Positions 31,908 through 44,048 of a stretch of 64,000 nt of DNA are shown piece by piece (the stretch's first letter is position 1; each line of letters starts with the position of its first letter). The DNA comes from Saccharopolyspora flava (GTDB lineage Bacteria > Actinomycetota > Actinomycetes > Mycobacteriales > Pseudonocardiaceae). A program made the position numbers and the translations under genes. Location: the NCBI RefSeq assembly GCF_900116135.1, contig NZ_FOZX01000005.1:1-64000 (forward strand), read 5' to 3'. The notes under the pieces are model-generated. The model was not told the DNA's origin, did not search any database, and was given only the letters and a program-made list of their open reading frames with translations.

Positions 31908-32416
31908 CCCACCACCCCCCTTTCCTCCAGCGCCAGGCGCAGCGCGCGCAACGCGTAGTGCGTGCGGGACTTGACCGTCCCCTCGGGCACGCCGAGCCGC
32001 GCCGCGGCGTCGGCGACCGACAGGCCCTGGTAGAAGCACAGCGCCAGGACCTCGCGGTGCCGGGTCGACAGCTCGGCGAGCGCGTCGGCCACCAGCCAGC
32101 CCTGCAGGGCGCGCTCGGTGCCGTCCTCGCCGACCGGCTCCGGCGGGACGTCGGTCATCACCTCCACCCGGGAGGTCCCGGACCGCCACTCGTCGATGGC
32201 GATCCGCCGCGCCACCGTCAGCAGCCACGAGCGGGCCGAGCGCTCGGACTGGTCCAGCACCTTGGGATGCCGCCAGGCCCGCAGCATCGTCTCCTGCACC
32301 ACGTCCTCGGCGCGGGCCCGGTCGCCGTTGGTCAGCTCCAGGGCGAACGACCGCAGCGCGGGCGCGTGCTGGTCGTGCAGCACGCGCATCAGCTGCGCCT
32401 CGGGCCCGTCGGTCAC
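31904..32416 (-). CDS. ECF-family RNA polymerase sigma factor
   Basis: A 170-residue ECF sigma factor. Region 2 is FALELTNGDRARAEDVVQETMLRAWRHP with RSARSWLLTVARRIAIDEWR, and region 4 is LSTRHREVLALCFYQGLSVADAAARLGVPEGTVKSRTHYALRAL. The length and the downstream ZAS anti-sigma gene, joined by a 4-bp overlap, make the pair clear. The start is GTG (VTDGPEAQLM), which overlaps the stop of the preceding membrane-protein gene (GTGA), so all three genes are coupled. Confidence 0.92.
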   Translation of the reverse strand: MTDGPEAQLMRVLHDQHAPALRSFALELTNGDRARAEDVVQETMLRAWRHPKVLDQSERSARSWLLTVARRIAIDEWRSGTSRVEVMTDVPPEPVGEDGTERALQGWLVADALAELSTRHREVLALCFYQGLSVADAAARLGVPEGTVKSRTHYALRALRLALEERGVVG

Positions 32417-32790
32417 GCCGCCGCCCGGGAGCGGTCGCGGGAGACCGCCAGCAGCGCGGCGCCGAACACCACGCAGCCGACCTCGGTGATCACGCCCCAG
32501 ACCTCCTCAGCGGTGGCGAACTGCTCCTGCACCCCGAAGAACCCGACGGTCAGCGACAGCGCGTAGGCGGCGAGGGTGGCCAGGCCGAAGGCGATGGCGG
32601 CGAGCGCGGGCAGCGGTGAGCGCCAGACGAGCACGGCGATCGCGATGAGCACCCCGGCGATGACGTTGACCAGGAACGACGGGCCCACCACGGCCATGTC
32701 GGCGGCCCAGTCCTGCCACACCACCCAGTGCACCCACGCCGAGCCGAGCAGGCCCAGCGCCACCAGCGCTCGCAGTATCCAGCCGATCAT
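32413..32790 (-). CDS. Small four-helix membrane protein
   Basis: A 125-residue protein with four predicted transmembrane helices: MIGWILRALVALGLLGSAWVH, FLVNVIAGVLIAIAVLVW, LAAIAFGLATLAAYALSLTVGFF and VWGVITEVGCVVFGAALLAV. It opens the sigma/anti-sigma operon and is coupled to the sigma gene by GTGA. A membrane sensor or accessory of the sigma circuit is a reasonable guess. ATG chosen over a GTG two codons earlier because GGAG is seven bases ahead. Confidence 0.75.
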   Translation of the reverse strand: MIGWILRALVALGLLGSAWVHWVVWQDWAADMAVVGPSFLVNVIAGVLIAIAVLVWRSPLPALAAIAFGLATLAAYALSLTVGFFGVQEQFATAEEVWGVITEVGCVVFGAALLAVSRDRSRAAA

Positions 32791-32848
32791 CGTCACGCTC
32801 CAGCCTCACGTCGGACTCGTCGTACGCGGAGGAACACGCGGAGTGGGC

Positions 32849-32885
32849 GGATCCGGTTCAATTTCGAAGGAGATTGAACCGATCC
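32849..32885. promoter_or_regulatory. Dyad in divergent promoter of sigma operon and Rieske gene
   Basis: Arms CGGTTCAAT and ATTGAACCG pair perfectly over a 10-base spacer, with flanking GGATC/GATCC extending the symmetry apart from one base. It sits 60 bp ahead of the membrane-protein start and just ahead of the Rieske gene. It could be an operator or a leader hairpin. Confidence 0.5.
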
Positions 32886-32897
32886 GGCGGATCCACC

Positions 32898-33347
32898 GTG
32901 TTCGAGCGCATGACCGATGACATCCGCTCCCGCCGTTCCGTGCTCGCCGCCGGAGGTGCCGCCGCCGGCGTCGCCGCCCTGTCCGCCTGCGGCGCCCAGG
33001 CCCCGCAGCAATCCGACTCCCAGCCGCCCGCCCCGCCGCAGCCCGCCCCGTCGGGCCAGGTCCTGACGCCGCTGGCCGCGGTGCCGGTCGGCGGTGCCAT
33101 CCCGGTGCAGACCCCCGACGGGCGGCAGGCCATAGTGGCCAGGCCGGACGAGTCCACCGCCGCGGCCTTCGACGCCGCGTGCACGCACAAGGGCTGCCCG
33201 GTCAAGCCCGCCGGGGCCGAGCTGACCTGCCCGTGCCACGGATCGGTGTTCGACGCCGCGACCGGCGCGGTCCGCAAGGGGCCCGCCGACCGGCCGCTGG
33301 CCTCGATCCCGGTCCGCGTGCAGGGCGACCAGGTCGTCACCGCCTGA
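32898..33347 (+). CDS. Rieske [2Fe-2S] lipoprotein, Tat-type signal
   Basis: A 149-residue secreted Rieske protein. It has a twin-arginine and lipobox N-terminus (RSRRSVLAAGG...ALSACGA), a Pro/Gln-rich linker, then the Rieske cluster: CTHKGC in residues 95-102 and CPCHGSVFD shortly after (two Cys and two His). It is a small extracytoplasmic electron carrier. The GTG at 32898 has a GGCGG seven bases before it; an ATG at 32910 is an alternative start. The nearby dyad may control it. Confidence 0.86.
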   Translation: MFERMTDDIRSRRSVLAAGGAAAGVAALSACGAQAPQQSDSQPPAPPQPAPSGQVLTPLAAVPVGGAIPVQTPDGRQAIVARPDESTAAAFDAACTHKGCPVKPAGAELTCPCHGSVFDAATGAVRKGPADRPLASIPVRVQGDQVVTA

Positions 33348-33352
33348 GTCCA

Positions 33353-33383
33353 CGGTGGAGCCGGGCAACACCCGGCTCCACCG
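33353..33383 (+). terminator. Terminator after Rieske gene
   Basis: A 13-bp stem (CGGTGGAGCCGGG and complement) with a CAACA loop, six bases after the stop; a short TCCACGGTGGA palindrome overlaps it. Confidence 0.86.
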
Positions 33384-33393
33384 CTGGTGGTAC

Positions 33394-33455
33394 TACCCCT
33401 CGGGGGTATTACGATCGCGGGCGTGCCCTGCTTGCCGCCGTACCCCCTGGGGGTA
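33394..33455 (+). promoter_or_regulatory. Two CsoR-type copper operators with -10 box
   Basis: TACCCCTCGGGGGTA (33394-33408) and TACCCCCTGGGGGTA (33441-33455, perfect 15-mer) match the GC-rich CsoR consensus of actinobacteria. The second overlaps TATAGT at 33454-33459, which could be the -10. Copper would release CsoR and open the CopZ/CopA genes. Confidence 0.82.
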
Positions 33456-33515
33456 TAGTTTCGGGTGTGTCGGCGCGATGCCGACGACAACCCGAGAGCG
33501 AGAGGGATGGCCCCG

Positions 33516-33716
33516 ATGAGCGAGACGACCTACCACGTGACCGGAATGACCTGCCAGCACTGCGTGGCTTCGGTGACCGAGGAGGTCGGTGCCCTCGACG
33601 GCGTGACCGAGGTGAAGGTCGACCTGCCCACCGGTGCCGTGACCGTCGTCGGCAGCGCCGAGGAGACCGCCGTGCGCGCGGCCGTCGAAGAGGCCGGCTA
33701 CGAGCTGGTCTCCTGA
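33516..33716 (+). CDS. copZ: CopZ-type copper chaperone
   Basis: A 66-residue heavy-metal-associated domain protein. The metal site is MTCQHC in [20 protein letters not shown]; the rest follows the beta-alpha-beta HMA fold ending in EEAGYELVS. It carries Cu(I) to the P-type ATPase encoded 28 bp downstream. The ATG at 33516 is chosen for RBS spacing (GAGGG); another ATG lies three codons earlier but sits right on it. Confidence 0.92.
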   Translation: MSETTYHVTGMTCQHCVASVTEEVGALDGVTEVKVDLPTGAVTVVGSAEETAVRAAVEEAGYELVS

Positions 33717-33744
33717 TCGGGCCGAGCGCGGGAGAGGACCTGGC

Positions 33745-35982
33745 ATGACCACCGTCGAGCACTCCGCGGGCCGCACCGTCGAGCTGGCGATCACCGGCAT
33801 GACCTGCGCGTCGTGCGCCAACCGCATCGAGCGCAAGCTCAACAAGGTCGAGGGCGTCACCGCCAGCGTCAACTACGCGACGGAGAAGGCCCAGGTCACC
33901 GCGCCCGACGAGCTCGATCCGCAACGCCTGATCGAGGTCGTCGAGGCCGCCGGGTACTCCGCCGCGCTCCCGGCCGCCGAGCCCGAGGACACCGGCGAGG
34001 CCGAACCGGCCGACGCGCTGCGGCAGCGGCTGCTCGGCTCGCTGGCGCTGTCGGTGCCGGTCGCATTGCTGGCGATGGTGCCGGTCCTGCAGTTCACCTA
34101 CTGGCAGTGGATCTCGCTGGTGCTGGCCGCGCCGGTCGTGGTGTGGGGCGGCTGGCCGCTGCACCGCGCGGCGTGGGTGAACCTGCGCCACGGCGCCGCG
34201 ACCATGGACACCCTGGTGTCGATGGGCACGCTCGCGGCCTTCATCTGGTCGCTGTACGCGCTGCTGTTCGGGCACGCCGGGACGCCCGGCATGACCCACC
34301 CGTTCACCTTCACCATCGAGCGCGGCGACGCCACCGGCTCCATCTACCTGGAGGTCGCGGCCGCCGTCACCACCTTCGTGCTGGCCGGCCGGTACTTCGA
34401 GGCCCGCGCCAAGCGCCGCGCCGGGGCCGCGCTGCGCGCCCTGCTGGAACTGGGTGCCAAGGACGTCGCGGTGCTGCGCGACGGCCAGGAGGTCCGCGTC
34501 CCGACCGCGCAGCTGGCGGTCGGCGACCGGTTCGTGGTGCGCCCGGGCGAGAAGATCGCCACCGACGGCGTCGTGGAGGAAGGCGGCTCGGCCGTCGACG
34601 CCTCGATGCTCACCGGCGAGTCCGTGCCCGTCGAGGTCGGCCCCGGCGACTCGGTGGTCGGCGCGACCGTCAACGCCGGGGGACGGCTGGTCGTGCGCGC
34701 CACGCAGGTCGGCTCCGGAACCCAGCTGGCGCAGATGGCGCAGATGGTGGAGGAGGCCCAGACCGGCAAGGCGCAGATCCAGCGGCTCGCCGACCGGGTC
34801 TCGGCGGTGTTCGTGCCGATCGTCATCGGCCTGGCGCTGCTGACCCTGCTCGGCTGGCTGCTCGCCGGTCAGCCCACCACGGCCGCGTTCACCGCGGCGG
34901 TGGCCGTGCTCATCATCGCCTGCCCGTGCGCGATGGGTCTGGCCACGCCGACCGCCCTGCTGGTCGGCACCGGGCGCGGCGCCCAGCTGGGCGTGCTCAT
35001 CAAGGGCCCGCAGGTGCTGGAGTCCACCCGCGGCATCGACACGGTCGTGCTGGACAAGACCGGCACCGTCACCACCGGGCGGATGCAGCTGGTCGACGTC
35101 CGCACCGCCGAGGGCACCGACCGCGCCGAGGCGCTGCGGGTGGCCGGAGCCGTCGAGCACGCCTCCGAGCACCCCATCGCCCGCGCCATCAGCACCGCCG
35201 CCGAGCAGGAGACCGGTGAACTGCCCCCGGTCGCGGACTTCACCAACCTCGAAGGACTCGGCGTCCAGGGCGTCGTCGACGGCCGGTCCGTGCTGGCCGG
35301 TCGCTCCGCCCTGCTGAGCCGGTGGGGCCTGCACCTCGACGGGGAGCTCGCCGAGGCGAAGGCGGAAGCCGAGGCCAAGGGCAGGACGGCGATCGTGCTG
35401 GCCTGGGACGGCGCCGCCCGCGCGGTGCTGGTCGCGGCCGACACCGTCAAACCGACCTCGCAGCAGGCGATCTCGCAGCTGCGCGACCTCGGGCTGACCC
35501 CCGTGCTGCTCACCGGCGACAACGCGGCCGCGGCCGACGCGGTGGCCGCGCAGGTCGGCATCGACGAGGTCATCGCCGAGGTGATGCCCGCCGACAAGGT
35601 CGACGTCGTCAAGCGGCTGCAGGGCGAGGGCAAGGCGGTGGCGATGGTCGGCGACGGCGTCAACGACGCCGCCGCGCTCGCCCAGGCCGACCTCGGCCTG
35701 TCGATGGGCACCGGCACCGACATCGCCATCGAGGCAGGCGACCTCACCCTGGTGCGCGGCGACCTGCGCGCCGCGGTCGACGCCATCCGGCTGTCCCGGC
35801 GCACGCTGACCACCATTCGCGGCAACATGTTCTGGGCACTGGCCTACAACGTCGCGGCCCTGCCGCTGGCCGCCGCCGGGCTGCTCAACCCGATGATCGC
35901 GGGAGCGGCCATGGCCTTCAGCTCCCTGTTCGTCGTCGGCAACAGCCTCCGCCTGCGCCGCTTCCGCAGCAGCTCCCGCTAA
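33745..35982 (+). CDS. copA: Copper-exporting P1B-type ATPase
   Basis: A 745-residue copper P-type ATPase. It has one N-terminal HMA domain ([12 protein letters not shown]), eight membrane helices, the TGES phosphatase loop ([10 protein letters not shown]), the CPC membrane metal site ([14 protein letters not shown]), the phosphorylated Asp in DKTGTVTTG, the P1B marker HP (SEHPIA) and the hinge [13 protein letters not shown] plus the upstream CsoR boxes and CopZ make Cu(I) export likely. RBS GGAGAGG before the ATG. Confidence 0.95.
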   Translation: MTTVEHSAGRTVELAITGMTCASCANRIERKLNKVEGVTASVNYATEKAQVTAPDELDPQRLIEVVEAAGYSAALPAAEPEDTGEAEPADALRQRLLGSLALSVPVALLAMVPVLQFTYWQWISLVLAAPVVVWGGWPLHRAAWVNLRHGAATMDTLVSMGTLAAFIWSLYALLFGHAGTPGMTHPFTFTIERGDATGSIYLEVAAAVTTFVLAGRYFEARAKRRAGAALRALLELGAKDVAVLRDGQEVRVPTAQLAVGDRFVVRPGEKIATDGVVEEGGSAVDASMLTGESVPVEVGPGDSVVGATVNAGGRLVVRATQVGSGTQLAQMAQMVEEAQTGKAQIQRLADRVSAVFVPIVIGLALLTLLGWLLAGQPTTAAFTAAVAVLIIACPCAMGLATPTALLVGTGRGAQLGVLIKGPQVLESTRGIDTVVLDKTGTVTTGRMQLVDVRTAEGTDRAEALRVAGAVEHASEHPIARAISTAAEQETGELPPVADFTNLEGLGVQGVVDGRSVLAGRSALLSRWGLHLDGELAEAKAEAEAKGRTAIVLAWDGAARAVLVAADTVKPTSQQAISQLRDLGLTPVLLTGDNAAAADAVAAQVGIDEVIAEVMPADKVDVVKRLQGEGKAVAMVGDGVNDAAALAQADLGLSMGTGTDIAIEAGDLTLVRGDLRAAVDAIRLSRRTLTTIRGNMFWALAYNVAALPLAAAGLLNPMIAGAAMAFSSLFVVGNSLRLRRFRSSSR

Positions 35983-36051
35983 GAGCTGCCCGTGGTCGAT
36001 CCGGTCGGCCGTGCGGGTGCCGGGGTTGACGGGTTGCGGTGCAATGGGGGC

Positions 36052-36288
36052 ATGGCTGAGTTCAGCACTGCGACCCTGCAACCGGGGCAGACCGAGTCCA
36101 ACGACCAGGGCGAGCGGGTCGGCCGGTCCAGCGGCGGACACCTCGTGCAGATGCGCCGCCGGGTGTCCGACCGCGGATTCGCGGTCACCGTCGACGCCGA
36201 ACCGCGCCCCGAGGTGCCCACCGAGGTCCTCACCCACGAGTGGTCGGAGGCCAACAGCGCCTTCGACCGCCTGATGCGCGAGTACTGA
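36052..36288 (+). CDS. Small hypothetical protein
   Basis: A 78-residue protein (MAEFSTATLQPGQTESNDQGERVGRS...) with a basic middle (HLVQMRRRVSDRG) and an acidic end (EWSEANSAFDRLMREY). No membrane, Cys or known motif. The ATG follows a GGGGG run. It stands alone between the copper ATPase and the CBS gene, and I do not recognise a family. Confidence 0.55.
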   Translation: MAEFSTATLQPGQTESNDQGERVGRSSGGHLVQMRRRVSDRGFAVTVDAEPRPEVPTEVLTHEWSEANSAFDRLMREY

Positions 36289-36383
36289 CGCGGACGACCG
36301 CTTTCAGCGCCTCCCCGGCCGGGTTTCGCGCTTTCCGGCCTCGGGTAGTGCGGAGTCACCCCACTCCCGAGGAGGGCTGACCC

Positions 36384-36803
36384 ATGACGACCGCACGCGA
36401 CATCATGCACGCCGGTGCCGACTGCATCGGCGAGAACGACACGCTGCTCACCGCCGCGCGGATGATGCGCGATCTCGACGTCGGCTCGCTGCCGATCTGC
36501 GGGCAGGACGACCGGCTGCACGGCATCATCACCGACCGCGACATCGTGGTGCGCTGTTGCGCCGACGGCCGCGATCCCGCCGAGGTCAAGGCGAGCGAGA
36601 TGGCTCAGGGCGCGCCACACTGGATCGACGCGCGATCCGACGTCGGCGAGGTGCTCTCCTCGATGGAGCGGCACCGGATCCGGCGGATGCCGGTCATCTC
36701 CGACCACCGCCTCGTGGGCATGATCAGCGAGGCCGATCTGGCCCAGCACCTCGACGACGACCGGCTCGCGCACTTCGTGGAGACCATCTGCGCCGGGAAG
36801 TGA
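36384..36803 (+). CDS. CBS-pair protein, Hrp1-like
   Basis: A 139-residue protein made of two CBS modules: residues 5-57 ([32 protein letters not shown]...[10 protein letters not shown]) and 70-125 ([33 protein letters not shown]...[10 protein letters not shown]). It matches the mycobacterial Hrp1 type of the dormancy regulon, a nucleotide or metal-responsive protein. Together with the response regulator one base downstream, it may form a hypoxia or dormancy module. RBS GAGGAGGG precedes the ATG. Confidence 0.87.
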   Translation: MTTARDIMHAGADCIGENDTLLTAARMMRDLDVGSLPICGQDDRLHGIITDRDIVVRCCADGRDPAEVKASEMAQGAPHWIDARSDVGEVLSSMERHRIRRMPVISDHRLVGMISEADLAQHLDDDRLAHFVETICAGK

Positions 36804-36804
36804 G

Positions 36805-37458
36805 ATGAGCACACGGGTGTTCGTGGTCGACGACCACGACGTGATCAGGCGCGGCATCGCCGCGCTGGTGGGCGCCGAGGCCGACCTGGAGCTGGTGGGC
36901 GAGGCCGGCAGCGTGGCCGAGGCGCTGGCCTGGGTCCCGAAGATCCGCCCCGAGGTGGCGGTGCTCGACGTCCGGTTGCCCGACGGCAACGGCGTCGAGC
37001 TGTGCCGGGAACTGCGCTCGCAGCTGCCGGAGCTGCGCTGCCTGATGCTGACCTCCTTCGACGACCACGAGGCCCTGATGGACGCGATCATGGCCGGGGC
37101 CAGCGGTTTCGTGCTCAAGGGCGTGGTCAGCGAGGAGCTCGTCGCCGCCCTGCGCAAGGTCGGCGCCGGGGAATCGCTGCTGAGCCCGCAGCGCACCGAG
37201 GCGATGCTGGCCTGGTTGCGCAAGGAGCAGGAGAAGGCCGACCCGCTGCGCGAGCTCACCGCCCGCGAACGGCAGGTGCTGGAGCTCATCGGCGAGGGCA
37301 TGACCAACCGCGAGATCGCCGACCGGATGGTGCTGGCCGAGAAGACCATCAAGAACTACGTCTCGCAGATGCTGGCGAAGCTCGCGATGCGCCACCGCAG
37401 CGAGGCGGCCGTGCTGGCCACCGAACTGCGGCTGGACCGCGATTCCCGCAAGCGCTGA
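36805..37458 (+). CDS. NarL/FixJ-type response regulator (DevR-like)
   Basis: A 217-residue response regulator. The receiver domain has [21 protein letters not shown] with the phospho-Asp near residue 54, LTSFDDHE and FVLKGV (conserved Lys). The C-terminal LuxR helix-turn-helix is [43 protein letters not shown]. Sequence and context recall DosR/DevR. It starts one base after the CBS stop (tgagATG) and is followed in 16 bp by a large hybrid kinase, which is its likely partner. Confidence 0.9.
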   Translation: MSTRVFVVDDHDVIRRGIAALVGAEADLELVGEAGSVAEALAWVPKIRPEVAVLDVRLPDGNGVELCRELRSQLPELRCLMLTSFDDHEALMDAIMAGASGFVLKGVVSEELVAALRKVGAGESLLSPQRTEAMLAWLRKEQEKADPLRELTARERQVLELIGEGMTNREIADRMVLAEKTIKNYVSQMLAKLAMRHRSEAAVLATELRLDRDSRKR

Positions 37459-37474
37459 CCGCGAAGGGAACCCG

Positions 37475-40603
<3,129 letters not shown>

Positions 40604-40626
40604 TCTCGCCGTCGCGCGGAGCACTC

Positions 40627-40683
40627 GCGCAGAACGTTGCGCACTGTGCACTCACTGGAGAGGACTATTGCGCGGTTCGCGCA
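40627..40683 (+). promoter_or_regulatory. Two dyads, probable DeoR operators
   Basis: GCGCAGAACGTTGCGC (40627-40642) and TGCGCGGTTCGCGCA (40669-40683) each pair GCGCA with TGCGC, their centres about 42 bp apart (four helical turns), ahead of the DUF1537 gene. The DeoR regulator of this operon is a natural candidate to bind. Confidence 0.55.
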
Positions 40684-40758
40684 GTGATCTCTATGGTTAG
40701 ACCAAGCCCGACGGGGGGTGCTCGTTGGGTGTTCCGGCGAGCAGAAGAGCAGGTGATC

Positions 40759-41955
40759 ATGGGATCGCGAGTCCTGGTCGTAGCCGATGACCTCAGCGGT
40801 GCGGGTGATTCCGGAGTCCCCTTCGCATTGCGCGAAATGCGCACTCTGCTGGCGTTGGACGACACCGGCGACGCCGAGGTGTTCGTGGCCGACACTGACA
40901 GCAGGCACATCGAACCCGATCTCGCCGCCAAGCGCGTGCACGAAGCCCTCGACGGGCACGCGCAGGGGCGGGTGGTCTTCAAGAAGATCGACTCCACGCT
41001 GCGCGGCAACGTCGCCTCCGAGGTCGGCGCGATCGTCGAGCACGCCGGGGGAGCGGGCGTGCTGCTGTGCCCCGCCTCGCCCGCGACCGGCCGCACCGTG
41101 CTCGGCGGCGTGGTCCACATCAACGGAATCCCCTTGCACCACACCGGTGTGTGGAAGACCGAGCCCGGAGAAGCGCCGGTGGACATCGCTTCCGCGCTCG
41201 ACGGGCTGAAAGTCCGCCACGTGGCGCTGGCTTCGGTGCGCGGCAAGCCCGCCCAGCTCCGGGAACGCGTCGCCGAGCTCCTCACCGAGGCCGACGTGGT
41301 CATCTGCGACGCGGTGTCCGAGAGCGACCTGCGCGCCGTGGTCACCGCCGGTGCCGCGGCCGAGAACGCGCCGCACTGGGTCGGTGCCGCCGGTCTGGCC
41401 GACGCGCTGGCCGAACTGCTGCGCCCCGGCTACGACATCGAACCCCCGCCGCCGGTGGACGGTCCGGTGCTGGCCGTGGTCGGCAGCGCCAACTGGGCCT
41501 CCCGCCAGCAGGCCGACCACCTCGCCGAGCGCTTCGGGCACACCCGCCGGCTCTCGGCGCGCACCCTCGTCGAGGCCGACCCGGCCGCGCTCGTGCGCCT
41601 GGCCGACCAGATCAACGACGCGCTGTGCGGCGGCGACGTGCTGGTCACCGTCGAAGGACCGGTCGAGGCCGGGCACGCCCGGCAGCTCACCGCGAGCCTG
41701 GCCGAGGTGTGCGCCCCGGCCGCGCAGAAGGCGGGGCTGCTGGTGCTCACCGGCGGCGAGACCGCGCGAGCGGTGCTGACCCGGCGCGGCGTGAGCGGCT
41801 TACGGCTGCTCAACGAGCTCGAACCCGGCGTGGTGCTGGGCCGCACCATCGAGAAGCAGCCCGGCTACGTCATCACCAAGGCCGGTGCGTTCGGCGCGCC
41901 GGACACCCTGCACCGCGCGGTGTCTGCGGTGCGCTGCGGAAGGGCCGTCGCGTGA
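40759..41955 (+). CDS. Four-carbon acid sugar kinase (DUF1537)
   Basis: A 398-residue DUF1537 kinase. The N-terminal domain starts RVLVVADDLSGAGDSGVPFA and includes FKKIDSTLRGNVASEVGAIVE; the C-terminal nucleotide-binding domain has VLTGGETARAVLTRRGVSGLRLLNELEPGVVLGRT and VITKAGAFGAPDTL. It phosphorylates D-threonate or D-erythronate at O4. The following gene, a PdxA-like dehydrogenase, overlaps it by GTGA and would oxidise that product to DHAP, so the two form the DtnK/PdxA2-type path. Which tetronate is used cannot be told. Confidence 0.88.
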   Translation: MGSRVLVVADDLSGAGDSGVPFALREMRTLLALDDTGDAEVFVADTDSRHIEPDLAAKRVHEALDGHAQGRVVFKKIDSTLRGNVASEVGAIVEHAGGAGVLLCPASPATGRTVLGGVVHINGIPLHHTGVWKTEPGEAPVDIASALDGLKVRHVALASVRGKPAQLRERVAELLTEADVVICDAVSESDLRAVVTAGAAAENAPHWVGAAGLADALAELLRPGYDIEPPPPVDGPVLAVVGSANWASRQQADHLAERFGHTRRLSARTLVEADPAALVRLADQINDALCGGDVLVTVEGPVEAGHARQLTASLAEVCAPAAQKAGLLVLTGGETARAVLTRRGVSGLRLLNELEPGVVLGRTIEKQPGYVITKAGAFGAPDTLHRAVSAVRCGRAVA

Positions 41956-42944
41956 CCCTGCCCGCCATCGCCGTCACCATGGGCGACGCCGCCGGTGTCG
42001 GGCCCGAGGTGATCGTGCGCGCGCTCGCCGGGCCCGAGCTGCGCGGCCTGGCCCGGCCGGTGGTGATCGGCGACGCGGCCCGGCTGGTCCGCGCCGCCGA
42101 GCTCTGCCGGGTCGACGTGCGGGTCAAGCCCGTCGCCGAGCCCGCCGAGGCCACCGGCGAGCCGGGCGTGATCGAGGTGCTCGACGTCGGCGGCATCCCC
42201 GCTGACCTGCCCTTCGGCGAGCAGTCCGAGGTCGCGGGCGAGGGCGCCTACCGGTTCGTGGCGCGGGCCGCGGAGCTGGCGCTGGCGGGCGAGGTGCAGG
42301 CCATCTGCACCGCGCCGCTGAACAAGGCGGCGCTGCACGCCGCCGGGCACCGCTATCCCGGGCACACCGAACTGCTCGCCGAGCTGTGCGGGGTGCCGGA
42401 GGTGTCGATGATGCTGTCCACCGGCCGGGTGCGGGTCATCCACGTGACCACGCACATCGGGCTCGTCGACGCCATCGAGCGGATCGAGCCCGGCCTGGTC
42501 GAGCGCACCGTGCGGCGCGGGCACCGGACGATGGTCGACGCCGGGATCGCCGAGCCGCGCATCGCCGTGTGCGGGATCAACCCGCACGCCGGGGAGAACG
42601 GCCTGTTCGGGCGCGGCGAGGAGGAGGACAAGATCGACCCGGCGCTGGCGGCCTGCCGCGCCGACGGCATCGACGCGCAGGGCCCGCTGCCCGCCGACAC
42701 GGTGTTCTTCCGCGCCGGGCGAGGCGATTTCGACCTGGTCGTGGCGATGTACCACGATCAGGGCCACGGGCCGGTGAAGATCCTCGGCCTGGAGGCCGGG
42801 GTCAACATCACCGTGGGCCTGCCGGTCATCCGGACCTCGGTCGACCACGGCACGGCCTTCGACATCGCCGGCACCGGCCGGGCGGAGGCGGGCAGCATGG
42901 TCGAGGCGCTGCGCCAGGCCGCGGCACTGGCCGGAAGACCTTGA
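41952..42944 (+). CDS. PdxA2-type 4-phospho-D-threonate/erythronate dehydrogenase
   Basis: A 330-residue PdxA-family NAD-dependent decarboxylating dehydrogenase. Seen are VTMGDAAGVGPEV at the start, TAPLNKAALHAAGHRYPGHTELLAELCG, ALL-type HTTHIGL, and the C-terminal MYHDQGHGPVKI and GTAFDIAGTG motifs that bind the divalent metal and substrate. The partner kinase gene upstream and a DeoR regulator downstream place it in tetronate breakdown rather than pyridoxal synthesis. GTG start, coupled by GTGA. Confidence 0.9.
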   Translation: MTLPAIAVTMGDAAGVGPEVIVRALAGPELRGLARPVVIGDAARLVRAAELCRVDVRVKPVAEPAEATGEPGVIEVLDVGGIPADLPFGEQSEVAGEGAYRFVARAAELALAGEVQAICTAPLNKAALHAAGHRYPGHTELLAELCGVPEVSMMLSTGRVRVIHVTTHIGLVDAIERIEPGLVERTVRRGHRTMVDAGIAEPRIAVCGINPHAGENGLFGRGEEEDKIDPALAACRADGIDAQGPLPADTVFFRAGRGDFDLVVAMYHDQGHGPVKILGLEAGVNITVGLPVIRTSVDHGTAFDIAGTGRAEAGSMVEALRQAAALAGRP

Positions 42945-42967
42945 TCCGGTTCTGGGAGGATCGCGGC

Positions 42968-43750
42968 GTGAGCGCGGAAGTCGAAGGACGCCTCTCGGCA
43001 GGGCAGCGCCGGGCGTTGATAGAGCGGTTGGTGACCGAGCAGGGCGCGGTCCAGGTCGAGGAGCTGGCGGCGTCGCTGGCCGTCACGCCCTCGACGATCC
43101 GGCGCGACCTGCAGCTGCTCACCGACCAGGGCAAGCTCGCGCGCACCTACGGCGGGGCGATGCCCGCCACCAGCGCCGAGCCCTCGCTGGGGCAGCGCTC
43201 GGCGCTGGCCTCGGCGGAGAAGGACCGCATCGCCGAGTGGGCGGCCGGGCAGGTCTCCATCGGCGACACGGTGATCCTGGACGCGGGCACCACCACCGGC
43301 AAGCTCGCCCACCACCTGCGCGACCGCTCGGGGCTCACGGTGGTCACCAACAGCGTCATGGCGCTGACCGAGCTGGTCGACGCCGACCCGGTGCAGGTGG
43401 TGTCGCTGGCGGGGGAGCTGCGGCACATCAGTCAGGGCTTCGTCGGCCCGCTGGCCGAGCTGACGCTGTCCCGGCTGACCGCGGACAAGGCGTTCCTGGG
43501 CGCCGACGGGCTGGACTCCCGGCACGGGATCTGCGAGGCGAGCCTGCTCCAGACCCGCCTGAAGGAGCAGATGATCGCCCAGTCCCGCGAGGTCTACATC
43601 CTCGCCGACAGCAGCAAGCTCGGCGCCATGCCGTTCAACGCCTGGGCGCCGCTGCCCTCCCGCTGGACCCTGGTGACCGACACCAACGCGGGCGAGACCG
43701 ATCTCGCCCCGTTCCGCTGCCTCCCCGAAGTCACCATCATCACCGTCTGA
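42968..43750 (+). CDS. DeoR-family regulator of the tetronate operon
   Basis: A 260-residue DeoR/GlpR-type repressor. The N-terminal helix-turn-helix is RRALIERLVTEQGAVQVEELAASLAVTPSTIRRDLQLL, and the C-terminal sugar-phosphate domain includes ILDAGTTTGKLAHHL, NSVMALTELVDA and DKAFLGADGLDSRHGICEAS. It probably senses a tetronate phosphate and controls its own operon via the dyads at 40627-40683. GTG start with GGGAGG before it. Confidence 0.9.
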   Translation: MSAEVEGRLSAGQRRALIERLVTEQGAVQVEELAASLAVTPSTIRRDLQLLTDQGKLARTYGGAMPATSAEPSLGQRSALASAEKDRIAEWAAGQVSIGDTVILDAGTTTGKLAHHLRDRSGLTVVTNSVMALTELVDADPVQVVSLAGELRHISQGFVGPLAELTLSRLTADKAFLGADGLDSRHGICEASLLQTRLKEQMIAQSREVYILADSSKLGAMPFNAWAPLPSRWTLVTDTNAGETDLAPFRCLPEVTIITV

Positions 43751-43815
43751 CCCCGCTCCGCGCCGGGTGCACCACCGTTTGATCGGGGCCGTGACGGTGT
43801 CGAAGGTGCTTGGCA

Positions 43816-43889
43816 GGGGACAGTTTTAGTCATAACTGTCGACCCTCGGTGTCCCTTTTGTCCGGACAGTTGTGGCTAAAACTGCCCCC
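43816..43889. terminator. Large imperfect hairpin after DeoR operon
   Basis: Arms of about 25 bp (GGGGACAGTTTTAGTC... against GGCTAAAACTGCCCC...) pair with two G-T wobbles and one bulge around a 23-base loop. It sits in the 298-bp gap after the operon. Terminator is the simplest reading; it might be a remnant of a small repeated element. Confidence 0.6.
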
Positions 43890-43993
43890 TGGCGCGGAAC
43901 GTCCCCACCGGAGCGGTGGTGCGGCGGTGACGGACGCCCCACTGTGGACTCCGGGGCGCGGATCCGGTGATAACGTTCGCGCAGCTAACGAAT

Positions 43994-44020
43994 AGCCCGA
44001 TCGGGTGGTGCGATCGGGCT
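43994..44020 (+). other. Leader hairpin of MFS gene
   Basis: A perfect 10-bp stem (AGCCCGATCG and complement) with a 7-base loop, ending 28 bp before the MFS start. Could be a terminator of an upstream transcript, a leader attenuator or a protein-binding dyad. Confidence 0.5.
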
Positions 44021-44048
44021 GCGGGGCGCCAGGTGCGGAGGTGAGGTG

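Noticed and set aside
33409-36237. Long open frame antisense to the copper ATPase
   Set aside because: High-GC shadow frame; composition is Arg/Gly/His-rich with no family motif, while the opposite strand has a complete CopA.
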